A stretch of DNA of 64,000 bases, taken from Geobacter sp. (lineage in GTDB: Bacteria; Desulfobacterota; Desulfuromonadia; Geobacterales; DSM-12255). The DNA is taken from the NCBI GenBank assembly GCA_009684525.1, contig WKKR01000002.1, positions 930,001-994,000 on the forward strand, written 5' to 3'. The notes beneath the pieces were generated by a model. That model was not told where the DNA came from and did no database searches. It was given only the letters and a program-made list of their open reading frames with translations. The position numbers and the translations under genes were made by a program. Shown in pieces: positions 1 through 8,439 of the stretch (its first letter is position 1; each line of letters begins with the position of its first letter).

Positions 1-1512
1 CGCACCGTGACAGGGCTCTATATCTTTGAAACCGTATCGGCTGAGCTGAAAAAACTGTACAATGCCGCTACCGGCCCCTTTACCATTGATATCGGCGAGC
101 GCAGGGACGGCGCCGTCGCCATCAGCATGGCCCCTGACCTGATGTCCGCAACCCTTGCCATTTCCCCCCCCTATGGCGGAAAACCCGTTACCGCATCGCA
201 AGTACATGATGCTCTCCGTGAGAAGCGGATCGTCAGCGGTATTCTTGCCGACGAGATCGAGACAGCGGTGTCAGTCGGCCGCGAACTCCGTGACGTGGTC
301 ATTGCCACCGGGCGGCTGCCGGTGAACGGCGAACATGCACAGCTGGTGAGCCTGATCCCTGATGCCAGGGAACGGGAGCCGGTAGCCGATGATCAGGACA
401 TAGTCGATTACCGGAATTTCAGCGATATTGTCAGCGTGCGGGAGATGACGCCGCTCATGCGTCGCATTCCCCCCACTCTCGGCATCCCTGGCGAAGACAT
501 TCTGGGAACCCCGCTTCATGCCGAAGACGGGCAGGATCTCCAGTTTGCACCGGATCTGCAGGGTGTGGCCTCCGACCCCCAGGATAACGACCTGCTGCTA
601 GCCTCCGTTGCCGGCATGCCGGTGCTGGTTGCCAATGGCGTGATCGTTGAGCCGGTGATCAAGGTGAAGAATGTCGATCTTTCCACCGGCAATCTCCACT
701 TCGACGGATCGGTGGAAGTGGCCGGCGATGTCAGGGAGGGGATGGAGCTCGTGGTTGCGGGGGAAATCACCATTGGTGGTGTGGTGGAGGCGGCGAACAT
801 CGAGTGCGGCGGCGACATCTCCATCAAGGGCGGAATCATCGGCCATGGCGAGATTCGCAACCAGAACGGCGAACTCGGGCCGGAACATGCCTATGTGGTG
901 ACCGGTGGCTCCCTGTCGGTTCTTTTTGTGGAAAATGCCTGCGTGGAAGCGGCCGGAGACATCCTGGTGAAGGAACTGGCCATGCAAAGCGAATTGACGG
1001 CTGGTGGCGAGATTGCTATCGGTGAGGAGGGTTCCCGCAAGGGACATCTGATCGGAGGGGTCTGCAGGGCTGCGCGTAAGGTGCGGGCGATCGTTGTCGG
1101 GTCTCGCGCTGGGGTGCAGACCAGGATCGAGGTGGGGGTAGATCCGATGGCCAGCGAGAAACTCGAAGAGGTGAACGGCCTGCTCCTCTCCCGGGAGAAA
1201 GATCTGCAGGAGGTCGAAAAGGATCTTGCCTATTGTCGCGAGAATCCCGGCCGGGTGGACGCCGACCGTTCCCGTGAGCTGAAGGAGTCTTTCAGCTCGC
1301 TGCAGGGAGAACTGACTGAACTCGCCCAGCAGAAGAAACGCTTGCTGAAAAGGTTGGAGCCGGATGCCGAAGCGTGCGTCGAAGTTGAGCGCGACATCTA
1401 TTATGGTGTGGTGGTGCGCATCGGCGACCGCCAGAGCCAGTTGGACGACGACCAGTTCGGCGGGACCTTCCGCCGCATCGAAAACGAGGTGGTATTCCTG
1501 CCCCGCACCTGA
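1..1512 (+). CDS. FapA/DUF342 family protein, probably 5'-truncated by window edge
   Basis: The reading frame is open to the first base, so the true start may lie upstream; a GTG at position 7 is the first candidate start seen here. The protein has an N-terminal DUF342-type region, then a long Gly/Val-rich stretch (about residues 220-370) typical of the FapA right-handed beta-solenoid, then a charged coiled coil (about residues 380-450) and a short beta tail. This order matches the DUF342/FapA (flagellar assembly protein A) family, which are cytosolic polymer-forming-like proteins of poorly known role. No flagellar gene is visible nearby, so a motility function cannot be inferred from context. 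Family call is good; the function is uncertain. Confidence 0.8.
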   Translation, partial: RTVTGLYIFETVSAELKKLYNAATGPFTIDIGERRDGAVAISMAPDLMSATLAISPPYGGKPVTASQVHDALREKRIVSGILADEIETAVSVGRELRDVVIATGRLPVNGEHAQLVSLIPDAREREPVADDQDIVDYRNFSDIVSVREMTPLMRRIPPTLGIPGEDILGTPLHAEDGQDLQFAPDLQGVASDPQDNDLLLASVAGMPVLVANGVIVEPVIKVKNVDLSTGNLHFDGSVEVAGDVREGMELVVAGEITIGGVVEAANIECGGDISIKGGIIGHGEIRNQNGELGPEHAYVVTGGSLSVLFVENACVEAAGDILVKELAMQSELTAGGEIAIGEEGSRKGHLIGGVCRAARKVRAIVVGSRAGVQTRIEVGVDPMASEKLEEVNGLLLSREKDLQEVEKDLAYCRENPGRVDADRSRELKESFSSLQGELTELAQQKKRLLKRLEPDAEACVEVERDIYYGVVVRIGDRQSQLDDDQFGGTFRRIENEVVFLPRT

Positions 1513-1610
1513 CGCTTTCCCCCGCAACCGCGTCGATGACCCGCTGCCGGTCGATCGGCGCCCCCCTTTCCCGCTGTGAATCTCTGTTGCATGGTAGTTG
1601 CACGGTCTCT

Positions 1611-2039
1611 TTATTGGGCTCTCTTCTCCTCATTTGAAAAAACCCGTGTCGAAATGGCGAAATCAGGTGGATTTGCCAGGGTCTTTTTCACGGTGCAGAG
1701 TTCTGCCGACTTGACCAGGGCGTTATGGTATTTCTCCGGGAATTGCGGTGGGACGCGGATCTCCAAACCGACCTTTGCCAGGCGTTGCTTGCCGTCGGCG
1801 GATTCGGTGAATTCCATGGTCTGGTGAATGGTGATCTCTTCGGTGGGGATGCCCCTCTGTTCGCAGAAAGCCCCGACGTACACACCGGCGCAGGTCCCCA
1901 GGGAAGCCAGAAAGAGTTGAAAGGGAGTGGGTGCCGAGCCGGTTCCGCCCGCTTCGACCGGTTGATCGGTGACGACCTGGTACGAGTCGAATTCAGCCGA
2001 GATTTTATTGGCACCGTGCAGCCTGATGAGCATCTCCAT
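1611..2039 (-). CDS. OsmC-like peroxiredoxin family protein
   Basis: The 142-residue protein has the two conserved OsmC-fold cysteines, Cys50 in the SLGTCAGVYV segment and Cys115 in SAELCTVKK, spaced as in OsmC/Ohr-like thiol peroxidases that reduce organic hydroperoxides. The start is set by an AGGAGG ribosome site about 6 bases before the ATG at 2039; a longer reading to 2126 lacks such a site. The length equals the family norm (about 140). It converges with the FapA-like gene and diverges from coaE. Members of this family also include proteins with no proven peroxidase activity (YhfA-like), so the substrate is open. Confidence 0.85.
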   Translation of the reverse strand: MEMLIRLHGANKISAEFDSYQVVTDQPVEAGGTGSAPTPFQLFLASLGTCAGVYVGAFCEQRGIPTEEITIHQTMEFTESADGKQRLAKVGLEIRVPPQFPEKYHNALVKSAELCTVKKTLANPPDFAISTRVFSNEEKRAQ

Positions 2040-2182
2040 GGAATTCCTCCTTGGTAAGGTGTGGAAAGGCAGAAATGCCTCTGTTCCTTGACGATACCAT
2101 AATGGCAGATTTCCATTCCAGTGCAAGCCCGTTTGGTTGACAGGCAGAACAGCCTGTGGAAAGATGGCTGACAGGAGGGGGT

Positions 2183-2776
2183 ATGCGGATCATCGGACTG
2201 ACCGGCGGGATCGCTTCGGGCAAGAGCACGGTTGCCCGCATTCTGAAAGAAAAAGGGGCGCAGGTCATCGATGCCGACCAATTGGCCCGTGATGTGGTGG
2301 TGCCGGGGACGGATGCGCACGCAGCCATTGTTCGCGAGTTCGGCAGCGATATCCTCTGCCCGGACGGCACCATCGACAGGGGGAATCTCGGGGCGATCGT
2401 CTTTGCCGATTCCGCAGCCCGTCGGCGACTGGAAGCCATAACCCATCCCGCCATTGCCAAACTGGCCGAAGAGCGGCTCGACAGCCTGCGGAAACAGGGT
2501 GCTGCAGTGGTGTTCTACATGGCGCCGCTTCTCATCGAGGCCGGTATCACCGGGAGAGTCGACGATATCTGGGTGGTCTACGTCGACCGGGAAACCCAGC
2601 TTGCCCGGCTCATGGCACGGGATGGCAGCAACCGCCAGGATGCGTTGCGGAAAATAGAGAGCCAGATGCCCATGGAGGAAAAACGGGGTTACGGTAGGGA
2701 GGTCATCGACAATCGGGGAAGTCTGGAGGAGACGACACGGCAGGTTTTCGAGGCCTGGGAGAGGTTGGGGAGTTAG
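2183..2776 (+). CDS. coaE: Dephospho-CoA kinase
   Basis: CoaE carries out the last step of coenzyme A synthesis: ATP-dependent phosphorylation of the ribose 3'-hydroxyl of dephospho-CoA in the cytosol. The 197-residue product begins MRIIGLTGGIASGKST, an almost ideal CoaE start with the Walker A P-loop. It then has the DADQLARDVV segment and the lid region with an RDGSNRQDAL-like motif. The ATG at 2183 directly follows an AGGAGGGGG ribosome site, which rules out the upstream start at 2156. The gene stands alone between divergent and convergent neighbours. Confidence 0.95.
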   Translation: MRIIGLTGGIASGKSTVARILKEKGAQVIDADQLARDVVVPGTDAHAAIVREFGSDILCPDGTIDRGNLGAIVFADSAARRRLEAITHPAIAKLAEERLDSLRKQGAAVVFYMAPLLIEAGITGRVDDIWVVYVDRETQLARLMARDGSNRQDALRKIESQMPMEEKRGYGREVIDNRGSLEETTRQVFEAWERLGS

Positions 2777-2812
2777 AGGGTCGGGCCGCTCTCCCTCCAC
2801 CCCTCTGAGCTG

Positions 2813-3595
2813 CTATTTGTGGTAGCCGAGCTTTGAGGAAATCTCTTCGGCAGCCCGTTTGACCAGGGGGACCAGTTCCTTGTCGACCCGTTCCTCGGTG
2901 AAGCGCATGGAAGGCCCCGAGATGCTGACTGCCCCGATGATCCTGCGGGTATAGTCGCGGATCGGCGCGCCGACACAGCGGACGCCATTGTCCAGTTCCT
3001 CGTTGTCCACCGCATACCCCATCTCGGCCACCTGTACAAGGTGCTTTTTGAATTCGTCCTTGTCGGTAATGGTGTTGGCGGTGTAGCGTTTAAGCTCTTT
3101 GGTCGGCAGGTAGTTGTCCAGCTCTTCGTCGGTCATATAGGCAAGCTGTACCTTGCCTGCGGCCGTACAGTACGCGGGCAGCCGGGAACCGACCCTGGGT
3201 ACGACCCGCACCGTCAGGTCGGTCTCCACCGCATCGAGATAGACGATGTGGAAGTCTTTGAGGATCGCCACGTAGGTAGTTTCGTTGCACTCCCGGACCA
3301 GTGCTTCCAGGACGGGGCGGGACTGCCGCAACAGCCCCATTTGCTTGATGAATGTCTGCCCCAGTTCCAGGGTCTTGAGCCCGAGACGGTAGTTTTCCGT
3401 CACCCTGTTCTGCTCGATATACCCTCTCGATTCCAGGGTGGCAAGCAGCCTGAATACGTTGTTTTTGTGTAATTTGAGACGCTTGCTGAGCTCAGTCACC
3501 CCAAGTTCGTCGACATCGTCATGAAACTGCTCAAGTAGGTCAAGGGCGTGATCTACCGCCTGAATGATGTATTCGGCCTTATCCTTTTTTGCCAT
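2813..3595 (-). CDS. IclR family transcriptional regulator
   Basis: The 260-residue protein has an N-terminal winged helix-turn-helix (about residues 12-70, including LGVTELSKRLKLHKNNVFRLLATLE) and a C-terminal IclR effector domain (about 85-255) with GSRLPAYCTAAGK and GAPIRDYTRRIIGAVSISGP. This is the full IclR architecture; such proteins are dimeric repressors or activators that bind small carboxylates or aromatic metabolites. The start at 3595 gives a normal N-terminus (MAKKDKAEYIIQ); the frame extends to 3625 without extra support. It has its own promoter candidate with a perfect -35 box and is divergent from the universal stress gene, which is a possible target. The ligand cannot be told from sequence. 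Confidence 0.93.
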   Translation of the reverse strand: MAKKDKAEYIIQAVDHALDLLEQFHDDVDELGVTELSKRLKLHKNNVFRLLATLESRGYIEQNRVTENYRLGLKTLELGQTFIKQMGLLRQSRPVLEALVRECNETTYVAILKDFHIVYLDAVETDLTVRVVPRVGSRLPAYCTAAGKVQLAYMTDEELDNYLPTKELKRYTANTITDKDEFKKHLVQVAEMGYAVDNEELDNGVRCVGAPIRDYTRRIIGAVSISGPSMRFTEERVDKELVPLVKRAAEEISSKLGYHK

Positions 3596-3633
3596 GTGCG
3601 TCACCTGTCTCGAAAAAATTCTCAAACCCCAAA

Positions 3634-3662
3634 TTAATAGGGAGAAAACCGTTGATTGTCAA
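3634..3662 (-). promoter_or_regulatory. Sigma-70-type promoter for the IclR gene
   Basis: On the minus strand TTGACA (3657-3662) and TATTAA (3634-3639) are separated by 17 bases, 39 bases before the iclR start codon. The rest of the 307-bp divergent region (3596-3902) is AT-rich and holds the usp promoter and a CACTCC-TTT-GGAGTG inverted repeat at 3727-3741 that could be a regulator site. I see no gene in it. Confidence 0.6.
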
Positions 3663-3800
3663 GCTAAAAACCTGCCTGGGATGCTTCGCGGGCTGTATCG
3701 TCCCAGTTGTTTTAATTTTTTTCGACACTCCTTTGGAGTGCTTATCGGTTTGAGCCGAAATTGGTTGAAAACTAAGGCATAAAGTTACGAAAATACTTGT

Positions 3801-3828
3801 TTGAAAATATAGAATAACGTTTTATAAT
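3801..3828 (+). promoter_or_regulatory. Sigma-70-type promoter for the universal stress gene
   Basis: TTGAAA (3801-3806) and a perfect TATAAT (3823-3828) are 16 bases apart in an AT-rich stretch, 75 bases before the usp start codon. Spacing and -10 box are good; the -35 box has one mismatch. Confidence 0.6.
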
Positions 3829-3902
3829 TGTCAAGAAAGAAAAGTGCCTGTTTTCTCTGCTGCAGCCTGCAGAAGGGGAAGCCGGGCCATGCGGAGGTAT
3901 CG

Positions 3903-4358
3903 ATGCTGAATTTCCCCAAACAGATTCTGGTGGCCATCGATGGTTCACCACTGTCGGACAAGGCTGCCGAAGAGGCGGTCAGAATGGCCTCGGCCAACCA
4001 GGGCACCTACAAGAGCAGGATCGTTGCGCTGCTGGTGCTTCCCAATGCGCCCCGCAACACCTTTACGGATTTCGTGCCGGCACCGCCGATCACCGAGACC
4101 GACCAGTGGGAGGAGTTGCGGCAGCGGATCTTTTACGTCATCGAGAAGAACGCCACCGATGCCGGCATCCCCCTGGAGATGAAGGTTGCCTACGGAGACC
4201 CCGCGGATGAGCTGTTGGAGGTTGCCGAACGTGAAAACATCGACGTTATCGTCATCGGCAGTTCCGGCAAGGGCTTTCTGAAACGGCGGGTCTTGGGGAG
4301 CGTTTCCCACAAGGTCGTGAAAAACGCCAAATGCTCGGTCTACGTGGTCAGAGGCTGA
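3903..4358 (+). CDS. Universal stress protein (UspA family)
   Basis: This 151-residue single Usp domain opens with ILVAIDGSPLSDKAAEEA and ends with the ATP-binding signature IVIGSSGKGFLKRRVLGSVSHKV (G-2X-G-9X-G(S) pattern), so it is of the nucleotide-binding type rather than the UspA type without ATP. The start at 3903 follows a GGAGG site; the frame can be read further upstream but into non-coding AT-rich DNA. Its last 11 bases overlap the convergent isomerase gene. Role in the cell is general stress survival; no partner gene is visible. Confidence 0.93.
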   Translation: MLNFPKQILVAIDGSPLSDKAAEEAVRMASANQGTYKSRIVALLVLPNAPRNTFTDFVPAPPITETDQWEELRQRIFYVIEKNATDAGIPLEMKVAYGDPADELLEVAERENIDVIVIGSSGKGFLKRRVLGSVSHKVVKNAKCSVYVVRG

Positions 4359-5169
4359 GACTCTCCGGGTTTTGAGCAGCGCCTTCCTTTCCCGTTTCCC
4401 TGCGCAGGTATTCGAGTATCTCCCTGAGGCTGGCAATGATGATCTCTTGGTCCTGCGGGAATTCATGGGGAGAGAGTTCCAGCGTCAGGGTGTGATCATA
4501 GTCGGTGTTGCGCAGATGGTTCAAGAAACGGGTAAGCGGCAGGACGCCATGGCCGGGGAGAAGGTGCTCCCTGCCGTGGCCGTAATCGGAAAAATGGATG
4601 TTCTTGATCCGCCCAGTATTGTAAAACTGATAGAAGTCGTTGATGAAATTGGCCTTTCCCGAGCCCATGTGGGTGCAGTCAAAGGTCAGGTCCAGGTTGT
4701 GGCCTTCGAGAAACTCGATCATCAAGCCGGTATTGGAGAGGATGTGCGGGTTGATCCGGAACTTTCCCAGCCAGGGCATGTTTTCCATGGTGACGGTAAC
4801 CGTTTCCGTGCCGATCTCCCGCCGATAGTCATGAATCCCGTACATCCAGCGCCAGAAGCCGATCTCGAACCCCATCCATGAGGCGGGGTGGAAATTGACC
4901 AGGGGGACACTGCAGTCCGCGGCAATCTCCACGCAACGTTTCAGGGAGTCGATGGGACCGCCCCATCCATCCAGCGGCATGAATGGCGCGTGGATGGAAA
5001 GGATCGGCAGGACTGACTTCAGCGAATCGATCGCTTTGCGCGCATTGATCTTCTGGAAATCCTGGTTGATGATCAGCTCCACACCGTCGAAGCCGACCTC
5101 TGCAGCGATTTCGAATATCTTCGCGAGAGGGAAGGTGAACAGGGTTCCCGATGAGATGGAGATCAGCAT
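4348..5169 (-). CDS. Sugar phosphate isomerase/epimerase-like TIM-barrel protein
   Basis: The 273-residue protein belongs to the AP-endonuclease-2/xylose-isomerase-like TIM barrel superfamily. It shows the strand-end metal-ligand candidates expected there: Glu in GVELIIN, His in LSIHAPFMPL, Glu in TMENMPW, Asp and His in FDCTHMG, Asp/His in IHFSDYGHGREH and Glu in LTLELSPHE. Enzymes of this fold bind divalent metal and isomerise sugars or cleave abasic DNA; the lack of the full EndoIV set and the sequence style favour an isomerase. The gene ends inside the 3' end of usp (11-bp convergent overlap). The substrate is unknown. Confidence 0.8.
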   Translation of the reverse strand: MLISISSGTLFTFPLAKIFEIAAEVGFDGVELIINQDFQKINARKAIDSLKSVLPILSIHAPFMPLDGWGGPIDSLKRCVEIAADCSVPLVNFHPASWMGFEIGFWRWMYGIHDYRREIGTETVTVTMENMPWLGKFRINPHILSNTGLMIEFLEGHNLDLTFDCTHMGSGKANFINDFYQFYNTGRIKNIHFSDYGHGREHLLPGHGVLPLTRFLNHLRNTDYDHTLTLELSPHEFPQDQEIIIASLREILEYLRRETGKEGAAQNPESLSL

Positions 5170-5224
5170 GCCCGCTGTTCCTCCCCGATCTGCACCGTTT
5201 TGTCATTGCAGATCGTCGTGCCTC

Positions 5225-6445
5225 TCATGCCTCAATGCTCTGGAAGATGATCCGCTGCAGATTGAAGAGTGACTCCAGGCCCTGTTTGAAGCGGGCCTCC
5301 TCCTCCTTGGAAAGATCATCCGGTTCGAAGAAGAACCCCTCGGTTTCGCTGCCTTTTCCACTCACCTCGAGCTGCAGTGCGCAACGGGCAAACTCGTGGT
5401 AGGTCCGGAGCAGTTTTCCTGCCTGATCGACGCCTAACGCACCCTCGTCCAGAAGCTGCCTGATTCTCGCCATTGTCGATGTGGCCGGGAGATAGGACTT
5501 TACTGCCAGGACCCGGAATGTCAGCACCAGTGGCAGCAGCGCAAACTGGAGGAGATTGAATTTCCCTTTGTTGTTGCCGCTTTTCTCCACCTTGAGCCTG
5601 CCGAAGAAGTCGAAGCCGAGGGGGAGGGAGGCGATGCTGCGCAGAGCGGTCTGCAACCGGGCGGGATGGGCCGTAAGGTTGGCGCAGACGATAGTGCGCA
5701 GGCTTTCCGCCAGTTGCGTGCTGCCGCTGATGAGGCGAAGATCGCACAGGTTGGTCGCCCCCAGCAGTTGCCAGGCGGAAGAGGGTTGTTCCGCATAGCG
5801 TTCCCGCCATGCGGCGAGGTCGCCTCGCCAGTGGACAGAAGCAGGATTGATGGTGGAGCTATTCAGTCCCAGCTTGGCGAGATGGGCGGTAACGATTTCC
5901 CCCATGCGGGAAAACCAGTCGGAAGAAGCGGATGATTGGGCCTTGCCCTGGACCAGGAGCAGTTCGCAGGTGGTGGTCAGGGTGGCCTCTTTCCGCCCCA
6001 GGCTCCCAGTCACGCACCAGGCATGGGGGATGTCTGGCTTGTCGAGCCCCTCGTCGCCAAGCTGCTGCTCGGCGAGCCTGATGACGCTTTCCAGCAGGCT
6101 GTCGCGGCTGTCGTTGCAGAACGCGTGCAGTGCCAGCGGCGACCCGCGGCGGATGAAGTACTCCTTTGCCATGCTGCGCGATTCGGAGAAGTCCCGCTCC
6201 AGCTCGGGAATGCCGGGTGCCTCGGCCAGTTGTTTGAGCAAGGCGGCCCGGCGCAGGGTTGATTCATCCTGCCAGGCAAGCTCTTCCCGCAGATCCCTGG
6301 TGATACCTTCCAGGAGTGCCTGGTGCTCGGCAGGCAACAGGTACGGCGCCTGCTCGGTCATGATGAGGTCGAGATCGCTGAGCAGCTCCTTGGCAGGACG
6401 ACTGGTGACAATATCTCCCCGTTCGCTGCCGAGAAAGATCGACAT
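5225..6445 (-). CDS. DUF294-type nucleotidyltransferase-like protein, catalytic acids lost
   Basis: The 406-residue protein lies 72 bp downstream of a DUF4212/solute-symporter pair, a common companion position for DUF294 nucleotidyltransferase-like signalling proteins. The nucleotidyltransferase GS motif is present (GSLGRKEATL, about residues 147-156), but where the family normally has T-D-Q-D-N this protein reads T-T-C-E-L, so both metal-binding aspartates are missing. The C-terminal half (about 260-400) fits the DUF294_C helical domain. I see no CBS or cyclic-nucleotide domain, which many relatives carry at the N-terminus. It is therefore probably a regulatory pseudo-enzyme. The start at 6445 (ATG with CGGAG) is preferred to the upstream frame. 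Confidence 0.72.
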   Translation of the reverse strand: MSIFLGSERGDIVTSRPAKELLSDLDLIMTEQAPYLLPAEHQALLEGITRDLREELAWQDESTLRRAALLKQLAEAPGIPELERDFSESRSMAKEYFIRRGSPLALHAFCNDSRDSLLESVIRLAEQQLGDEGLDKPDIPHAWCVTGSLGRKEATLTTTCELLLVQGKAQSSASSDWFSRMGEIVTAHLAKLGLNSSTINPASVHWRGDLAAWRERYAEQPSSAWQLLGATNLCDLRLISGSTQLAESLRTIVCANLTAHPARLQTALRSIASLPLGFDFFGRLKVEKSGNNKGKFNLLQFALLPLVLTFRVLAVKSYLPATSTMARIRQLLDEGALGVDQAGKLLRTYHEFARCALQLEVSGKGSETEGFFFEPDDLSKEEEARFKQGLESLFNLQRIIFQSIEA

Positions 6446-6517
6446 GGTGACTCCGGTCTGGTTGCTGCCGCACGGGGCACTACGTGATACGCAGGGGTGC
6501 CGGGCCGGCAACGGGTG

Positions 6518-8047
6518 TTAGCCCAGGTGACCGTGGACCTCCCGGGCGAGGAATTTGCGCATCTCTTCCGATGGCGGCGGGGTGAGAAGAGAAACCACGA
6601 TCATGACGGCGATGACGATCGGAGCGCCGCAGAGGGCAGACGAAGTGATGGGAAAGATGGTCGCTATCTGCGGGACGAACCTGCCAAAAAGCGGCTCGGC
6701 AAAGGTTATTACCATGCCGGTCAGCATGCCGGAAATGGCTCCCTGGCGGTTGGTCCTTCCCCACCAGATGCCGAGCAGGAAGACCGGGAAGATGGTATTG
6801 CCGGCAAGGGCAAAGGCGGTTGCGGTGATCTCGGCGATCAGCCCGGGGGGGCGCAGGGCGCAGACCATCACCAGCGCGGCAAGGACCAGGGTCGCCCCCT
6901 TGGCGATGACCATCTTGCGGTTTTCCGAGGCACGGGGGTTGAGGATGCGGTAATAGATGTCGTGGGAGAGGGATGCCGCACCAGTGAGCAGCAGGCCGGT
7001 AACGGTGAAGAAGGCGGCGCAGGCCGCACCCGCAGCGAGAATGCCCACCATCCAGATCGGGACGCCACCCATGACCGCGGCTTTCAGGACAATGATGTCC
7101 GCCATCTTGCGGGCAGCCTCGGGGGGGAGTACCATGCCGCTGCGGAGTTCCATCAGCCGGGCAAAGACCGCATAGGCCGGGGCGGACCAGTAGATCAGGG
7201 CGATGAAGAAGAGGCCCCAGACCACGCTCCAGCGGGCGTCGCGGACATTGGGGACGATGTAGAAGCGCGACAGCACATGGGGGAGACCGGCAGTCCCCAC
7301 CATGAGGGTAAAGCAGAGGGCAGTCCACTGGAAGAGTGTGCCGCTGGCAAAGGGGGCGGCAAAGTTGACCGAGAATTCCCGCGACAGGTCCTGGATGGCG
7401 ACGCCGTAGCCGATCTGCGGCAGGGGCCAGAAATAACCCAGGTTGTGGGCCAGGAACATGAGCGGGACGATGAAGGAGACGATGGTGACGAAGTATTGCA
7501 TCTGCTGGTTGCGGGCCACCCCCAGCATCCCGGCCACCACCACGTAGGAGACGACCGCCGTCCCCCCCAGGAGCACGCCGCGCTGATAGTCCATGCCGAA
7601 CAGCCAGGCGAAGAGCATGCCGATTCCTTTGAACTGGGCAATGCAGTAGATCAGCGAGATGACGATGGAGATCACTGCCGAGATCAGGCGGGCCAGGGGG
7701 GAATCGTAGCGGGCGCCGACGAAATCGGGCGCCGTGTACTTGCCGAAGCGCCTGATCTGGCCGGCCATCAGGACCAGGAGGAGCACGTAGCCGCCGGTCC
7801 AGCCGATGACGTAGGCCAAGGCGAAATAACCGTTCAGGTAGAGCAGTCCGGCCATGCCGAGAAAGCTCGCGGCGCTCATCCAGTTGCTGGCGATGGCCGC
7901 GCCGCCGCCGATGCGACCGATATAGCGGCCGGCAAAAAGGTAGTCGGATCCCTCGCGGGCCTTCTGCATCATCCCGATGACGATGAAGGAGATCAGAACT
8001 CCGCCCACGATGATGATGGGCCAGATGGTGGTCGTGCCGTCATTCAT
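6518..8047 (-). CDS. Sodium:solute symporter, large subunit (acetate/organic-acid type)
   Basis: The 509-residue protein is almost wholly hydrophobic, with about 13 membrane helices, and belongs to the SSS family. Family signatures include GRYIGRIGGGAAIASNW and the GTAGLPHVLSRFY loop. It is coupled to the DUF4212 small subunit, an arrangement seen in two-subunit SSS transporters often annotated as acetate or cation/acetate symporters. Its ATG lies within an ATGAATGA overlap of 8 bases with the stop of the small subunit, so the two are translationally coupled. Substrate is inferred only; acetate would suit an acetate-oxidising metal reducer. Confidence 0.9.
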   Translation of the reverse strand: MNDGTTTIWPIIIVGGVLISFIVIGMMQKAREGSDYLFAGRYIGRIGGGAAIASNWMSAASFLGMAGLLYLNGYFALAYVIGWTGGYVLLLVLMAGQIRRFGKYTAPDFVGARYDSPLARLISAVISIVISLIYCIAQFKGIGMLFAWLFGMDYQRGVLLGGTAVVSYVVVAGMLGVARNQQMQYFVTIVSFIVPLMFLAHNLGYFWPLPQIGYGVAIQDLSREFSVNFAAPFASGTLFQWTALCFTLMVGTAGLPHVLSRFYIVPNVRDARWSVVWGLFFIALIYWSAPAYAVFARLMELRSGMVLPPEAARKMADIIVLKAAVMGGVPIWMVGILAAGAACAAFFTVTGLLLTGAASLSHDIYYRILNPRASENRKMVIAKGATLVLAALVMVCALRPPGLIAEITATAFALAGNTIFPVFLLGIWWGRTNRQGAISGMLTGMVITFAEPLFGRFVPQIATIFPITSSALCGAPIVIAVMIVVSLLTPPPSEEMRKFLAREVHGHLG

Positions 8048-8363
8048 AGGTTCTGTCCCTCTTGCGGCTGTGGCGTTCGCTGACCCTGTCAAGGTAGAGG
8101 TTGAAGATCACGCAGAGGATGATGAACCAGAGAGGAAGAAACTGGGCGGTGAACCAGAAGTTGAACGGGAAGGAGGCGATGGTGAGCCGGCTGAGGATGC
8201 CCTCGCCGCTGGGGGTCTCGGCCAGGAACCAGAGCAGGATCTGAAAGCCGAAATTCATTACCCCCCATCCCGCAAGGATGGCGATGATGACTGACAGCTC
8301 ATCCACCATGGAGCCCTGGTGGGGCTTGAACAGATTGACCAGGTAGTCGTCCTGGTTTTGCAT
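8040..8363 (-). CDS. DUF4212 protein, small subunit of solute symporter
   Basis: This 107-residue protein has two clear membrane helices (about 27-50 and 68-92) and the DUF4212 pattern FNFGFQILLWFLAE followed by FPFNFWFTAQFLPLWFIILCVIFN. Proteins of this family always accompany an SSS large subunit and are thought to be needed for its function. It is first in the operon and overlaps the large-subunit start by 8 bases. Confidence 0.9.
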   Translation of the reverse strand: MQNQDDYLVNLFKPHQGSMVDELSVIIAILAGWGVMNFGFQILLWFLAETPSGEGILSRLTIASFPFNFWFTAQFLPLWFIILCVIFNLYLDRVSERHSRKRDRTYE

Positions 8364-8439
8364 GCGCGCCTCCTTCTTCCCGACCTGCTGGGAGCTGATT
8401 CTTCCATGATTGTACCAGCAAAGCGGCTTCTGTCCATGC

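Noticed and set aside
598-2800. Long minus-strand reading frames opposite the FapA-like gene and coaE (309 and 370 codons)
   Set aside because: They are GC-rich mirror frames of convincing plus-strand or minus-strand genes, lack ribosome sites and show no known domain.
6497-8083. 528-codon plus-strand frame opposite the symporter
   Set aside because: The minus strand encodes a clear SSS symporter; the plus-strand product is a Gly/Asp/His-rich composition artefact.
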